Below are positions 35,319 to 44,342 of a stretch of DNA of 48,881 nt, in pieces. Under the pieces are notes generated by a model, which was not told where the DNA came from, made no database searches, and saw only the letters and a list, made by a program, of their open reading frames with translations. How positions within the stretch are numbered: position 1 is the stretch's first letter; each line of letters starts with the position of its first letter. The position numbers and the translations under genes were made by a program. The stretch comes from an uncultured Gammaproteobacteria bacterium. GTDB taxonomy: Bacteria > Pseudomonadota > Gammaproteobacteria > Arenicellales > Poriferihabitantaceae. The stretch is taken from positions 1 to 48,881 of the forward strand of contig CALKKV010000015.1 of the NCBI GenBank assembly GCA_937992195.1, in the 5' to 3' direction.

Positions 35319-36462
35319 GCCCCTCCTGGCTAGTTAGATACTGGTGCATTGCGGAAATAAAGCGATCAACATCTTGACTATCGTTGTATACATGGGTCGA
35401 AACTCGAACGCGACCCAAACGACCATAAGAACCCCAGATTTGCACATTTTTCTCTCCCAGATATTGTTCTAGAGAGGGAATGTCCGGATGGATAAAGCAG
35501 GTATTGCCGCCACGACGATGGTCTTCAACCGGAGTCATTAATTCGAAGCCCATTTCTTCAATCCCAGCACGAACCAGACTACTGAGCGCTAATGTATGTT
35601 GGTGAATTCTATGTTCGCTAATCTCGGCCAGGACCTTTAATGCATTGTTAAGAATGTAAATACTTGCGTAGGATGGGTTTGCGGGGAGAAATCGATCGGC
35701 AGTATCGCGCAAACTAAAATTCAGCGGGTCCTTCCAGCCTCCGCTATGTTTGACGCTTCTCCAGCCGAGGAAGGGAGGTTCAAGGTCTGGGAGCCGTGCT
35801 TTGTTCCAATAGAAGATCGCTGTGCCATGGGTGCCGAGCAACCATTTATAGCAACTTGATACTGCGATATCCGCGTATGTTGCATCAACCGGTACGACCC
35901 CGGCAGCGTGGGTAATATCCAGAAGAAAGAGGGCGTTGGTTTGGCGAATACCTTTGGAAAGCATAGCTACGTCGATTTGCTGTCCGGTAAACATGCTGAC
36001 CTGGCTTATCGCAACTACTCTGGTATTGTCATCGATTTGATCCAGAACATCCTGCTCTTCCACAATCCAATTTTTGTGACGCACAACTCGGATTTCAACG
36101 CCGCGCTTTGATAGCTTTGTCCAAGGTAAAATATCAGACGGGAATTCGACATCCGCAACCACAACGTTATCGCCAGGGTTCCATTCCAGACCATAGGCGA
36201 TATTGTTTATTCCTTCGGTGGCAGACGACAGCAGGGTAATTTCCTCGCAAGAAACCTTGAGCAAGTCTGCACACTTTTGCCGCGCGCTTTCCATCGTGTG
36301 CGCCTGCAAATCTCTCGAGGGTGCGCCGGCACTTTTGTCTTTCATAAATTGTGCCATGACATCCATATGCGAACACAGCATTGGCGCTTCGCCACCGACA
36401 GCAAGATGCGCGATATTATCGATTCCAATAAAGTCTGATTTTGGTATTAAAGGCCTAATCAT
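35308..36462 (-). CDS. Class V PLP aminotransferase-like enzyme
   Basis: A 384-residue PLP enzyme of the cysteine desulfurase/isopenicillin-epimerase group. Motifs: SSATEGINNIAYGLEWNPGD (PLP phosphate region), LFLLDITHAAGVVPVDA (ring stacking and Asp), and the Schiff-base Lys in SSCYKWLLGTHGTAIFYW. The active-site Cys used by SufS-type desulfurases is not evident in the usual late loop, so an aminotransferase, epimerase or lyase role is more likely than desulfurase. It is a single gene, divergent from the MoxR operon by about 200 bases. Confidence 0.82.
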   Translation of the reverse strand: MIRPLIPKSDFIGIDNIAHLAVGGEAPMLCSHMDVMAQFMKDKSAGAPSRDLQAHTMESARQKCADLLKVSCEEITLLSSATEGINNIAYGLEWNPGDNVVVADVEFPSDILPWTKLSKRGVEIRVVRHKNWIVEEQDVLDQIDDNTRVVAISQVSMFTGQQIDVAMLSKGIRQTNALFLLDITHAAGVVPVDATYADIAVSSCYKWLLGTHGTAIFYWNKARLPDLEPPFLGWRSVKHSGGWKDPLNFSLRDTADRFLPANPSYASIYILNNALKVLAEISEHRIHQHTLALSSLVRAGIEEMGFELMTPVEDHRRGGNTCFIHPDIPSLEQYLGEKNVQIWGSYGRLGRVRVSTHVYNDSQDVDRFISAMHQYLTSQEGPKT

Positions 36463-36576
36463 GTATTCAACGCTAAGCGGGAGTCATGATTCTAGCCGAT
36501 TGTCGTTAGGCGGGATGTAGTAGTTTTAAATTCAATAAGCAGTTTAATATGTGGCAAAACAACCTACTTAGCTAAA

Positions 36577-36605
36577 GCAGTTTATTCTTCGTGATTTGTT
36601 ATACT
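36577..36605 (+). promoter_or_regulatory. Candidate promoter of the MoxR operon
   Basis: An extended -10 element TGTTATACT is visible, with TATACT at 36600-36605, about 60 bases before the first gene. The -35 region (around 36577) is weak. The site lies in the only sizeable gap upstream of the operon. Confidence 0.4.
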
Positions 36606-36665
36606 TATCCGAAAAAACAAATCTTTGCGATCAATTAATAACTTTAGGTTAAATCGGAGTTTACA

Positions 36666-37442
36666 ATGGTAGATGTTTACAAGGCGCCAGAAGCGGAACT
36701 GACCAAGAAATCCTCTTCAGGAAAATATGGTTCGATCAAAATCGGCACAAGCGGTGCATATTCTTTTCGTATAAAAAAAGTGTTTTCTGAAGCCTGGAAA
36801 TTAGTCAAGGGGGCCAAGCTTGCATTTTTTGTAGCATTTGTCCTCTTCACCGTTTGTTACTTCGCGGTTGCTTTTCTTTCCACGACAATTACATCCTTCT
36901 TTATTCTCGGTTCGTTTTCGGCAAATCTAGGTGAAGCGCCGGAGATAAACCCCCTGGTAGCTGGCGGTGCTATTGTCCTTGGACAAATACTTGTTCTGTT
37001 GCTCACTACGCCATTAATTGCCTCTTTCTTCGCTATGGGGGTCCGAAGATCTGGCAAAAAAAAGATATCAGGTGGAGATATTTTTTCGAAGTTTGGTTCA
37101 ATGCTACCGTTGTTTTTTACCATGATTCTGTATTACATCCTGATCTTCATCGGATTTCTCCTATTGGTTTTACCCGGTATTTATCTTTCGATTGCTTATT
37201 TAATGGCTTTTCCGTTGGTCACTGAGAAAGGCCTTGGGCCGTGGAGGGCTCTTGAGACTTCTCGTAAAGCAGTTACCAAAAAATGGTTCAAGGTTTTCGG
37301 GTTTTTTATTTTAACCGGCCTGATCACAGTCATTAGCGTTATTCCTCTAGGTATTCCGTATCTTATTTGGGGGTTGCCGTTTACCATGATTGCTTACGGA
37401 ATCGTCTATCGCAATATGTTTGGGTTTGAGCGAGAACGTTAG
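36666..37442 (+). CDS. Multi-pass membrane protein, first gene of the MoxR operon
   Basis: A 258-residue protein with about five to six membrane segments. The N-terminus MVDVYKAPEAEL resembles the start of many small bacterial membrane proteins (BPSS1780, DUF805 or GPDPase-membrane-like). It is followed by two paired hydrophobic regions (around 60-130 and 150-245). No catalytic motif is seen. It is followed by the RDD gene after about 27 bases, so it belongs to the same transcript as the SpoIIM/DUF4129/DUF4350/MoxR/DUF58 genes. A role in membrane assembly is inferred only from context. Confidence 0.6.
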   Translation: MVDVYKAPEAELTKKSSSGKYGSIKIGTSGAYSFRIKKVFSEAWKLVKGAKLAFFVAFVLFTVCYFAVAFLSTTITSFFILGSFSANLGEAPEINPLVAGGAIVLGQILVLLLTTPLIASFFAMGVRRSGKKKISGGDIFSKFGSMLPLFFTMILYYILIFIGFLLLVLPGIYLSIAYLMAFPLVTEKGLGPWRALETSRKAVTKKWFKVFGFFILTGLITVISVIPLGIPYLIWGLPFTMIAYGIVYRNMFGFERER

Positions 37443-37469
37443 AATTTTCGTAGTCACGGAACACTTTTT

Positions 37470-38174
37470 ATGCACGATTCTTTGGTACAGCGTATTGATA
37501 CCACCTACGTTGTAGAGACCCCGGAAGGAATTCAGATGCAGGCGGAGCTAGCAGGAGTGATCCCGCGTGCTGCCGCTTATCTGATTGATTTTCTGTTGCG
37601 GTTAGTTGTGATGGTTGCAATTATTTTGTTTGGTTTGTTTTTTGATGAGCTGGGGCATGGACTGATCCTGTTATCGTGGTTTGTTATCGAATGGGGGTAT
37701 CCGGTATTCTTCGAAGTCTTGCGCGATGGTCAGACGCCGGGTAAGAAAACCATGAATCTGGTTGTAATGAATGATGATTTGACGCCGGTAAACTGGCGTA
37801 CATCTGTGCTTCGTAATCTTCTGCGTGCTGCTGATATGTTACCCATTGGATATCTGTTTGGCGCTGCGACCATGGTCTTTTCCCGGCAATTCCAGCGTTT
37901 GGGTGACCTCGTTGCCGGGACGGTGGTGGTGCATAAAGTAGAAGATTTGCCGAATGTAGGACTGCCAAAAGTCGATGCTTTGATCCCGGATATGGATTTA
38001 ACTCCTGAAGACAGGCGTGCTCTGGTTGCCTTTGTGCAAAGATATGACTCTATGACGAGCGAGCGTGCAGAAGAACTTGCGACTATTCTGTCGGGTGTGA
38101 CGAATAAGTCAGGCCAAGCGAATACACAACACCTGTATGGCATGGGGAAATGGCTGCTTGGCGCTAAAACTTAA
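37470..38174 (+). CDS. RDD family membrane protein
   Basis: A 234-residue RDD-family protein. The Arg/Asp/Asp-type motif is visible: VIPRAAAYLIDFLLRLVVMV, then GYPVFFEVLRDGQTPGKKTM, and LRAADMLPIGYLFGA. The C-terminal third (175-234) is cytoplasmic and charged, rich in helices. RDD proteins are possible membrane transporters or scaffolds of unknown cargo. It is the second gene of the MoxR operon; SpoIIM follows 12 bases later. Confidence 0.85.
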   Translation: MHDSLVQRIDTTYVVETPEGIQMQAELAGVIPRAAAYLIDFLLRLVVMVAIILFGLFFDELGHGLILLSWFVIEWGYPVFFEVLRDGQTPGKKTMNLVVMNDDLTPVNWRTSVLRNLLRAADMLPIGYLFGAATMVFSRQFQRLGDLVAGTVVVHKVEDLPNVGLPKVDALIPDMDLTPEDRRALVAFVQRYDSMTSERAEELATILSGVTNKSGQANTQHLYGMGKWLLGAKT

Positions 38175-38186
38175 AGGTAGCGTGCA

Positions 38187-39191
38187 TTGAGACAACACGA
38201 TTTCGAATCTGAATATGACTCAAGCTGGCAGGAATTTGAGCAATTTCTCGCATTTCGACCGGATCGTTTTCGTCTATTTCGAAAGAAAACTACGGTGACC
38301 GTCGAAGCACCGTTTTCTGCGGCAGAATTTCCTGACCGTTATAAAGCCTTATGTCACAACCTCGCATTGGCAAGGGCCCGGGGCTACAGCGATCAGCTTC
38401 TCGATAGACTCAATAAACTAGTGGTTGCGGGACACCATAAACTCTATAGCGCGCGCAGCAATGCAAAGGCGCATTGGGCATCCTCGTTATTATTCGGATT
38501 TCCAGTTGCTTTGCGGGCAAACGCTCGATTTGTGTGGTTTTCCACCCTTGCTTTCTTCGGTCCATTTTTTCTAATGGCTGTGGCTTGTTACCTCAATGAA
38601 GAAATGATCTACAGCCTTATGGGGCCTGGCTCTGTAAGCGGAATGGAATCGATGTATGAACCCGGCAAGAGGGCGATTGGCAGAGAGCGAGACAGTGCGA
38701 CGGATATCATGATGTTTGGCTTTTACATTAAGAACAATATTGGCATAAGCTTTCAGGCGTTTGCCGGAGGGATTCTGTTTGGCGTTGGCAGTTTATTTGT
38801 TATGGTTTTTAACGGATTATATATCGGGGCGGTTGCGGGTCACTTAACCCAGCTAGGTTACGGTGAAACATTCTATCCATTTGTCTCGGGGCATAGTGCG
38901 TTCGAATTGATGGCCATTGTGTTCAGTGGGGCTGCAGGTTTTAAGATCGGGTTTGCGATTCTGTCACCTGGAAACCTGAGTCGAAAAATGGCGTTAAGAA
39001 GAGCGGGAAGAGACGCCGCTTGGATTATTTATGGCACCACAATCATGCTGCTATTTGCGGCATTTATCGAAGCCTTTTGGTCTTCAAAATCTGAGATCGA
39101 ACCACTTGTAAAATATTCCATTGGTGCTGCACTCTGGCTTGTTGTCGTAGCCTATTGCTTGTTTGCCGGGTCACAAAAAAATGGAGCTTAG
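38187..39191 (+). CDS. SpoIIM-like membrane protein
   Basis: A 334-residue protein beginning at TTG 38187 (AAAGGTAG is about 8 bases upstream; MRQHDFESEYDSSW). After an N-terminal soluble helical domain (about 1-100) there are five or so membrane helices. They contain the SpoIIM signature FGFYIKNNIGISFQAFAGGILFG and the GHSAFELMAIVFSGAAG stretch. SpoIIM is a peptidoglycan-remodelling partner in Bacillus; the Gram-negative relatives found beside RDD and MoxR genes have no proven role. Its 3' end overlaps the next gene by 11 bases. Confidence 0.88.
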   Translation: MRQHDFESEYDSSWQEFEQFLAFRPDRFRLFRKKTTVTVEAPFSAAEFPDRYKALCHNLALARARGYSDQLLDRLNKLVVAGHHKLYSARSNAKAHWASSLLFGFPVALRANARFVWFSTLAFFGPFFLMAVACYLNEEMIYSLMGPGSVSGMESMYEPGKRAIGRERDSATDIMMFGFYIKNNIGISFQAFAGGILFGVGSLFVMVFNGLYIGAVAGHLTQLGYGETFYPFVSGHSAFELMAIVFSGAAGFKIGFAILSPGNLSRKMALRRAGRDAAWIIYGTTIMLLFAAFIEAFWSSKSEIEPLVKYSIGAALWLVVVAYCLFAGSQKNGA

Positions 39192-40695
39192 CGCGATACG
39201 GATCCCCCTAAACGCCCGTGGGCCATGGTCTGCGGTTGATCTCGGCTTTACGCTTGCGCGCCACTGGTGGTTACCACTGTTTCTAGTATGGTTGATTCCA
39301 AGCATGCTGGTGTACTGGCTGCTAATGCTAGCGTTTTCAGATACTCCCTGGGTGGCGTTGCTTGTTGTATGGTGGCTGAAACCTTTTTGGGATCAGCTTA
39401 ATCTGTATATGGGAAGTCGCCTGATATTTGGTCAAAAGATCGGAGTGATGGAGACGCTCAAAAGCGGGTTTTCGGTGGTTAAAAAAGACTGGTGGAAGTG
39501 GTTGACCTTTCGGCGGTTGAGTATGACGCGTTCCTTTGATATGCCGATCACAACTCTGGAACAGCTTGGGGGAGAGGCACGTTCGAATCGAAAAGCGGTG
39601 CTGCATCAAACTGGTTCTGGTGCGCCTTTCTGGCTGACGATCCTCACGCTTCACCTGGAATATATTTTGACCTACGGGTTTTTAATGCTTCTATATTTGA
39701 TGGTTCCCGAGTTTGTGGATGTGGACTGGAACGTGTTGTTCTTTGAGGATGCAACAGTACTGAGTTCTCTCAGCAACAGTTTACTCTGCATTAGTATGGC
39801 TGCATTAGCGCCTTTTTACACCATGTCAGGATTTGTGCTGTATCTTAATCGACGTATAGAGCTTGAAGGATGGGATATTGAGTTACAGTTTCGTCAACTA
39901 GCTGAGCGCCTGAAAGGTGTCGCGTTTAAATCGAAGACAGCAAATGTTGCCGTTGTTCTATTTGCACTGTTTAGCTTAAACATTGCTTCTCCCAATTCTG
40001 CGATTGCGAATACCAGTGCTGATACCGTAACAGTTCTGACTTCAGAGTCTTCAAAGAAAAGAATTGAGAAAGTATTGGAAGGCGATGCTTTTCATCAAAA
40101 ACATACGTCTTCGACTTGGCAGAGAAAAGACGCAACAAAGAAGGATACTGATAATGAGCCGCCTAAGTGGCTGCAAAACCTCTTTGAACATATGTCTAGT
40201 GCAGCAAAAGCTATCCGAGCGTTGGGCGCGGTGATCGAAGTTGCTTTTTGGTTGGCGATTGCAGGATTGGTAGTGTATCTGATCTACCGGTATCGCAAAG
40301 AAATTCAGAGTATGAGCCGATTTTTTCGCAAGCAAAAGAAAAAGACAGAGGCGCCAAAGGTACTATTTGGACTGGATGTTACTGAAGAAAATTTGCCTGA
40401 GAACGTGTTAAACGAAGTGCGAGCATTATGGGAGAGTGGTCAAAAGCGGAATGCAATCAGCTTATTGTATCGCGCAAGTTTGTCAAAATTGATTCATGAA
40501 CACGCTTGCCCGTTTCAATCTAGCGATACGGAATCCGAGTGTGTGGAAAAAGTAAGTGCGCTGGGACTGGAAAAAACTTCTTCGTTTTTGTCCATGTTAA
40601 CTGAAGTCTGGCAGTCAATCGCTTACGGTCACCTCGATGTCTCTAGCGATAGGTTTGTGGAACTATGTGATCGCTGGGAAGAGGTGCTCGCCTGA
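39181..40695 (+). CDS. DUF4129 membrane protein
   Basis: A 504-residue protein starting at ATG 39181, overlapping the SpoIIM gene by 11 bases (an earlier TTG is less likely). It has about five membrane segments in the first half, a periplasmic segment (about 260-350) after a hydrophobic stretch, another membrane helix (about 355-375) and a soluble C-terminal DUF4129 domain. The last part shows the DUF4129 pattern ALWESGQKRNAISLLYRASL with the conserved E/R and the late ITYGHL-type helix. It probably works as a membrane partner of the MoxR ATPase. The DUF4350 gene begins in its stop codon (TGATG). Confidence 0.78.
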   Translation: MELSAIRIPLNARGPWSAVDLGFTLARHWWLPLFLVWLIPSMLVYWLLMLAFSDTPWVALLVVWWLKPFWDQLNLYMGSRLIFGQKIGVMETLKSGFSVVKKDWWKWLTFRRLSMTRSFDMPITTLEQLGGEARSNRKAVLHQTGSGAPFWLTILTLHLEYILTYGFLMLLYLMVPEFVDVDWNVLFFEDATVLSSLSNSLLCISMAALAPFYTMSGFVLYLNRRIELEGWDIELQFRQLAERLKGVAFKSKTANVAVVLFALFSLNIASPNSAIANTSADTVTVLTSESSKKRIEKVLEGDAFHQKHTSSTWQRKDATKKDTDNEPPKWLQNLFEHMSSAAKAIRALGAVIEVAFWLAIAGLVVYLIYRYRKEIQSMSRFFRKQKKKTEAPKVLFGLDVTEENLPENVLNEVRALWESGQKRNAISLLYRASLSKLIHEHACPFQSSDTESECVEKVSALGLEKTSSFLSMLTEVWQSIAYGHLDVSSDRFVELCDRWEEVLA

Positions 40696-41984
40696 TGGGT
40701 TCAAAAGCGACAATAGTTATTCTTGGGCTGGTAATTGCGGCATTTGTTTACGCCTTTTTTCAGCTGTATGAACGGGTCGAGCACACGATTGATCTTGGCT
40801 ACAGTAAGGAGGCGCGTCAGAATCCGTATCTTGCTGCGGAGCGTTATCTAATGGAATTAGATATTGATATAAATTCTCATACAGAAATGACGATACTTGA
40901 TAGTTTGTCCTTTGGCGAGACACTATTTGTATCCGATGCCTCACTGGTGCGATCTGAAGGCCGTGTTAGTCAGCTTTTGGAATGGGTGGGTCAAGGCGGG
41001 CGTCTAATATTTGCTGTATCCGAAGATGAAGCAACCAGACCTGGAAAGTTAACTACTGAGCTGGGAATAACGGTCGAGTATGTGGATGCGGTTTATCCTG
41101 ATTTCGAAAAATGTGATGAATCCGGTGAAGATACCGAAGCTTTCGAGTCCATTGCGGAAGAGAGTGAGATAGCCGAAATTCTTGAAGATATTCAAAACGA
41201 ATACGATACCGATCGCTTAAAAGAGCAATTCGAGCGCGATATTCGTCAGGAAGAAGAGCCGTGTCTTGATCAAAAGTATCTAACGAAAATGGAGTTTGAG
41301 CAAATGGAGGCTCCTTTTTTTGTACATTTTCCCGGAAAGCTGGGTTTGTCTTGGGATGAACAGGCAGCGGTTACTCCTTTTTATTATGCAATTGACGATG
41401 CGGGCGTTCGCTTCGCCCAGATCGAATGGGGAGATGGATTAGTAACGATAATGGCGAGCCCGGGTCTATGGAGCTCTGAACGTATCGGTTTGTTTGACAA
41501 TGCTTTTTCGCTGTGGGCAGTTTCAGAGCGTACCAGCCCATTTCATATACTTTATGGTAGCGCGATGCCTCCTTTACTAACGCAAATTTGGCGATATGGT
41601 TCCGAGTTTGTGATCGTGGCTGTACTAGCTCTCATACTCTGGATTTGGCATATCGGAAAACGCGTACTTCCTGCTCGCAATTTGACCCTGACCGACAGGC
41701 GGAGCGTGCTTGAACATCTCGAGGCGCGTAGCGATTTTTTATGGAAAAACGCAGAATTCGATGCGTTAATTCAGCCGCTTAAAGACGATATTCTGCAGCG
41801 CTGTAAAATAAGATTTCCCGGATTTAACAGTGCTGAACCAGAAAAACGAATCGAAATTATCTCTAACAGCTGCAATCTCAGCCAGGATAGTGTGCAACGA
41901 TTGCTTTCGCAGAATCGTTGTAATGATGCGCTGCAATGTCAGCGCATGATCGAGATTGCGCAACAAATCAAAAATAAATTATGA
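40695..41984 (+). CDS. DUF4350 membrane-anchored protein
   Basis: A 429-residue protein with an N-terminal membrane helix (IVILGLVIAAFVYAFFQLY) and a second near residue 320 (IVAVLALILWIWHIGK). DUF4350 lies between them, with the typical LAAERYLMELDID opening and GGRLIFAVSEDE; a long acidic insert (about 135-195) follows. The C-terminal 90 residues are cytoplasmic and helical (DRRSVLEHLEARSDFLW). The family, of unknown function, is usually found next to MoxR and DUF58 genes. Its start shares bases with the DUF4129 stop and its stop overlaps the moxR start (ATGA), suggesting translational coupling. Confidence 0.82.
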   Translation: MGSKATIVILGLVIAAFVYAFFQLYERVEHTIDLGYSKEARQNPYLAAERYLMELDIDINSHTEMTILDSLSFGETLFVSDASLVRSEGRVSQLLEWVGQGGRLIFAVSEDEATRPGKLTTELGITVEYVDAVYPDFEKCDESGEDTEAFESIAEESEIAEILEDIQNEYDTDRLKEQFERDIRQEEEPCLDQKYLTKMEFEQMEAPFFVHFPGKLGLSWDEQAAVTPFYYAIDDAGVRFAQIEWGDGLVTIMASPGLWSSERIGLFDNAFSLWAVSERTSPFHILYGSAMPPLLTQIWRYGSEFVIVAVLALILWIWHIGKRVLPARNLTLTDRRSVLEHLEARSDFLWKNAEFDALIQPLKDDILQRCKIRFPGFNSAEPEKRIEIISNSCNLSQDSVQRLLSQNRCNDALQCQRMIEIAQQIKNKL

Positions 41985-42985
41985 ATGATGTGACGGCTGC
42001 ACCCAATCTGGGCGGCGAAACGAATCCAAGGGTGGCACAGGCAAAAACATTGCTTGACCAGCTCCATGCACGTATCTCGCATTCTCTTATAGGGCAGGAT
42101 GAGGTGGTAAATAGTGTAATTGTCGGTCTATTGTCTAACGGCCACATCCTGCTCGAAGGCGTTCCGGGTCTTGGTAAAACTCTGCTGGTCCGGCTGATCG
42201 CTCAAAGCTTTGATGGTCAATATCAACGTATACAATTTACGCCGGACTTGATGCCCGCGGATGTGACCGGTCACGCTCTTTACGACATGAAAGAGGGTGA
42301 GTTTCAGACACGTAAGGGGCCGGTGTTTACCAATTTGTTGTTAGCAGACGAAATTAATCGTGCTCCTGCTAAGACCCAGGCGGCTTTGCTCGAAGTTATG
42401 CAAGAACGTCAGGTCACTATCGACGGTGAGTCGTTACCGGCACCAGTACCGTTTATGGTTTTGGCGACACAAAACCCGATTGAGCAAGAGGGGACTTACT
42501 CCCTGCCCGAGGCAGAGCTGGACCGGTTTTTAATGAAAGTAACCATTGATTACCCGGCCCATGAAGATGAACTTATTTTGACAGAGAGAGTGACGCGATC
42601 GATAGATGATGATCCAGTACAAGATACTGAAAGTACCCCAATTTTAAATAGCGCCGGGGTGCAGGAATTACAGGCAATAGCAGCATCTCTGACTTTTGAT
42701 CAAACTGTGCTGGATTATGCAGTGCGTATTGTAAGAGCAACGCGAGAATCGCGTGCACTGACGCGCGGAGCCGGTCCCCGTGCCAGTATCGCTTTGATTC
42801 GTTGCGCCCGCGCCGCAGCATTACTCAGAGGGGCAAGTTGGGTATTACCAGAAGACATCAAATCTCTGTCTATACCGGTATTGCGACACCGCGTGGCGTT
42901 GGCGCCGGAGATCGAGATTCAGGGAATGAGTGTCGATCAGATATTGTTTGAAATCGTAGATAGTATCGACGCGCCGCGCGTATGA
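41981..42985 (+). CDS. MoxR-type AAA+ ATPase
   Basis: A 334-residue AAA+ ATPase. Walker A is GVPGLGKT (60-67), Walker B LLLADEINRAP (D123, E124), followed by sensor regions ATQNPIEQEGTYSLPEAELDRF and the C-terminal lid with RALTRGAGPRASIALIR. MoxR proteins act as chaperones that help mature or insert metal cofactors or assemble envelope complexes with a DUF58/VWA partner. Both partner types flank it here. It overlaps the genes on both sides by 4 bases (ATGA), so the trio is very probably translated together. Confidence 0.92.
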   Translation: MNDVTAAPNLGGETNPRVAQAKTLLDQLHARISHSLIGQDEVVNSVIVGLLSNGHILLEGVPGLGKTLLVRLIAQSFDGQYQRIQFTPDLMPADVTGHALYDMKEGEFQTRKGPVFTNLLLADEINRAPAKTQAALLEVMQERQVTIDGESLPAPVPFMVLATQNPIEQEGTYSLPEAELDRFLMKVTIDYPAHEDELILTERVTRSIDDDPVQDTESTPILNSAGVQELQAIAASLTFDQTVLDYAVRIVRATRESRALTRGAGPRASIALIRCARAAALLRGASWVLPEDIKSLSIPVLRHRVALAPEIEIQGMSVDQILFEIVDSIDAPRV

Positions 42986-44325
42986 GACCCTCCTTTGAGC
43001 TGCTGAAAATTCTGGCAGTTTTTTTGTTTGCTGGACTGTTGATCTGGATTGCGCGTCTTTTCGTTCCGGATTATCAAGTATCGGCACCATTACAGTGGTT
43101 TAGTAACGTATTGTTATTTGCGGCAATCGTGTTGGCCATTGCGACTTTGATTGACGCTGTTTCTTTGCTACGCGGATTTAACGTTAGTGTTGAACGAAAA
43201 GTGCTTGGAGGTTTCTCTCAAGGTGTAAAGAATACTTATCAGCTGGTGGTCGAAAACCGTATGCCCTGGAACAGCCGAATTACGCTGGTGGATGGTTTAC
43301 CAGATAGTTTTAGCCTGCAGCAATCGGTTGACGAAGTGCTGGCGAAACCGAGGGATATTTTTACCCATGATTTTGATTTTGTCCCGCAGCAGCGAGGTGA
43401 TTTCTCTATCTCTCCCGCCTGGGTTCGAAGCACTTCCAAATGGGGGCTTTGGGAGCGAGTCAAACTTCTGGGTGGCAGTACAGACGTGCAGGTATATCCA
43501 AACTTTTCTGCTCTTGGAGGCGGACTGGAGCTTGGACTTGAGCATCAAATTCAAATGATTGGTGTGCATATGCTGCAGCGCAGGGGTGAGGGAATTGATT
43601 TTAGGCAGCTGAAAGAATTTGTTTATGGGGATAGTCCCAATAAAGTTGACTGGAAAGCGTCTGCCAGAATGGGTAAGTTGATTTCCAGGGAATATCAGGA
43701 TGAACGAGACCAAAATATCTATTTTTTGCTTGACTGTGGTCATCGTATGCGGGCGATGGAAGACGGGGTTAGCTATTTCGACCATGCGGTAAACGCTTTG
43801 CTAATGACCGCTTTTGTTGCGCTTAAACAGGGAGATTCAGTCGGGCTGGTCAGTTTTGCGGGAGAGATGCGCTGGATTGCACCGGTTAAGGGCGAGAATG
43901 GAATGCGTAATTTACTCAATCAAACGTATAATTTGCAGAGCAGTATGGAAACTTCGGATTACCTGCAGCTAGCGCACCACTTTGTGGAGAAGAGACCGAA
44001 ACGCTCTCTCGTGATCCTTGTCACTAGTGTCCATGCGGATGATCACCTTGATGTGATGAATACCATCCAATTACTTGGAAAAAAACACATCGTGATGTTA
44101 GTAACAATTGACGAGCTTTTCCTAAATGAAACGGCGTCGATGATCATAGAAACGGAATCAGATGCGAAGGAATATGCAGGTAAGGTCTCTTACGACTTTG
44201 CCAAAGAACAGTTGTTCCGAAAGTTAAAGCTCGCAGGTGTTATTGCTTTAAGAACCGGTATCAATGAACTTAGCAAAACACTAACAAGCGAATATCTAAA
44301 GCTAAAACGCGCTGGAAGAATTTAA
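42982..44325 (+). CDS. DUF58 protein
   Basis: A 447-residue protein. Two membrane helices (about 7-25 and 40-60) are followed by a periplasmic/soluble N-terminal part and the DUF58 core. Core signatures: GEGIDFRQLKEFVYGDSP, NKVDWKASARMGKLISREY and the ILVTSVHADDHLDVM region near a VWA-like fold. DUF58 proteins are standard partners of MoxR ATPases, here presumably linking ATPase action to the membrane complex. It is the last gene of the operon, 17 bases before an amidohydrolase gene. Confidence 0.88.
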   Translation: MRPSFELLKILAVFLFAGLLIWIARLFVPDYQVSAPLQWFSNVLLFAAIVLAIATLIDAVSLLRGFNVSVERKVLGGFSQGVKNTYQLVVENRMPWNSRITLVDGLPDSFSLQQSVDEVLAKPRDIFTHDFDFVPQQRGDFSISPAWVRSTSKWGLWERVKLLGGSTDVQVYPNFSALGGGLELGLEHQIQMIGVHMLQRRGEGIDFRQLKEFVYGDSPNKVDWKASARMGKLISREYQDERDQNIYFLLDCGHRMRAMEDGVSYFDHAVNALLMTAFVALKQGDSVGLVSFAGEMRWIAPVKGENGMRNLLNQTYNLQSSMETSDYLQLAHHFVEKRPKRSLVILVTSVHADDHLDVMNTIQLLGKKHIVMLVTIDELFLNETASMIIETESDAKEYAGKVSYDFAKEQLFRKLKLAGVIALRTGINELSKTLTSEYLKLKRAGRI

Positions 44326-44342
44326 TTATAAAATTTGACAAC

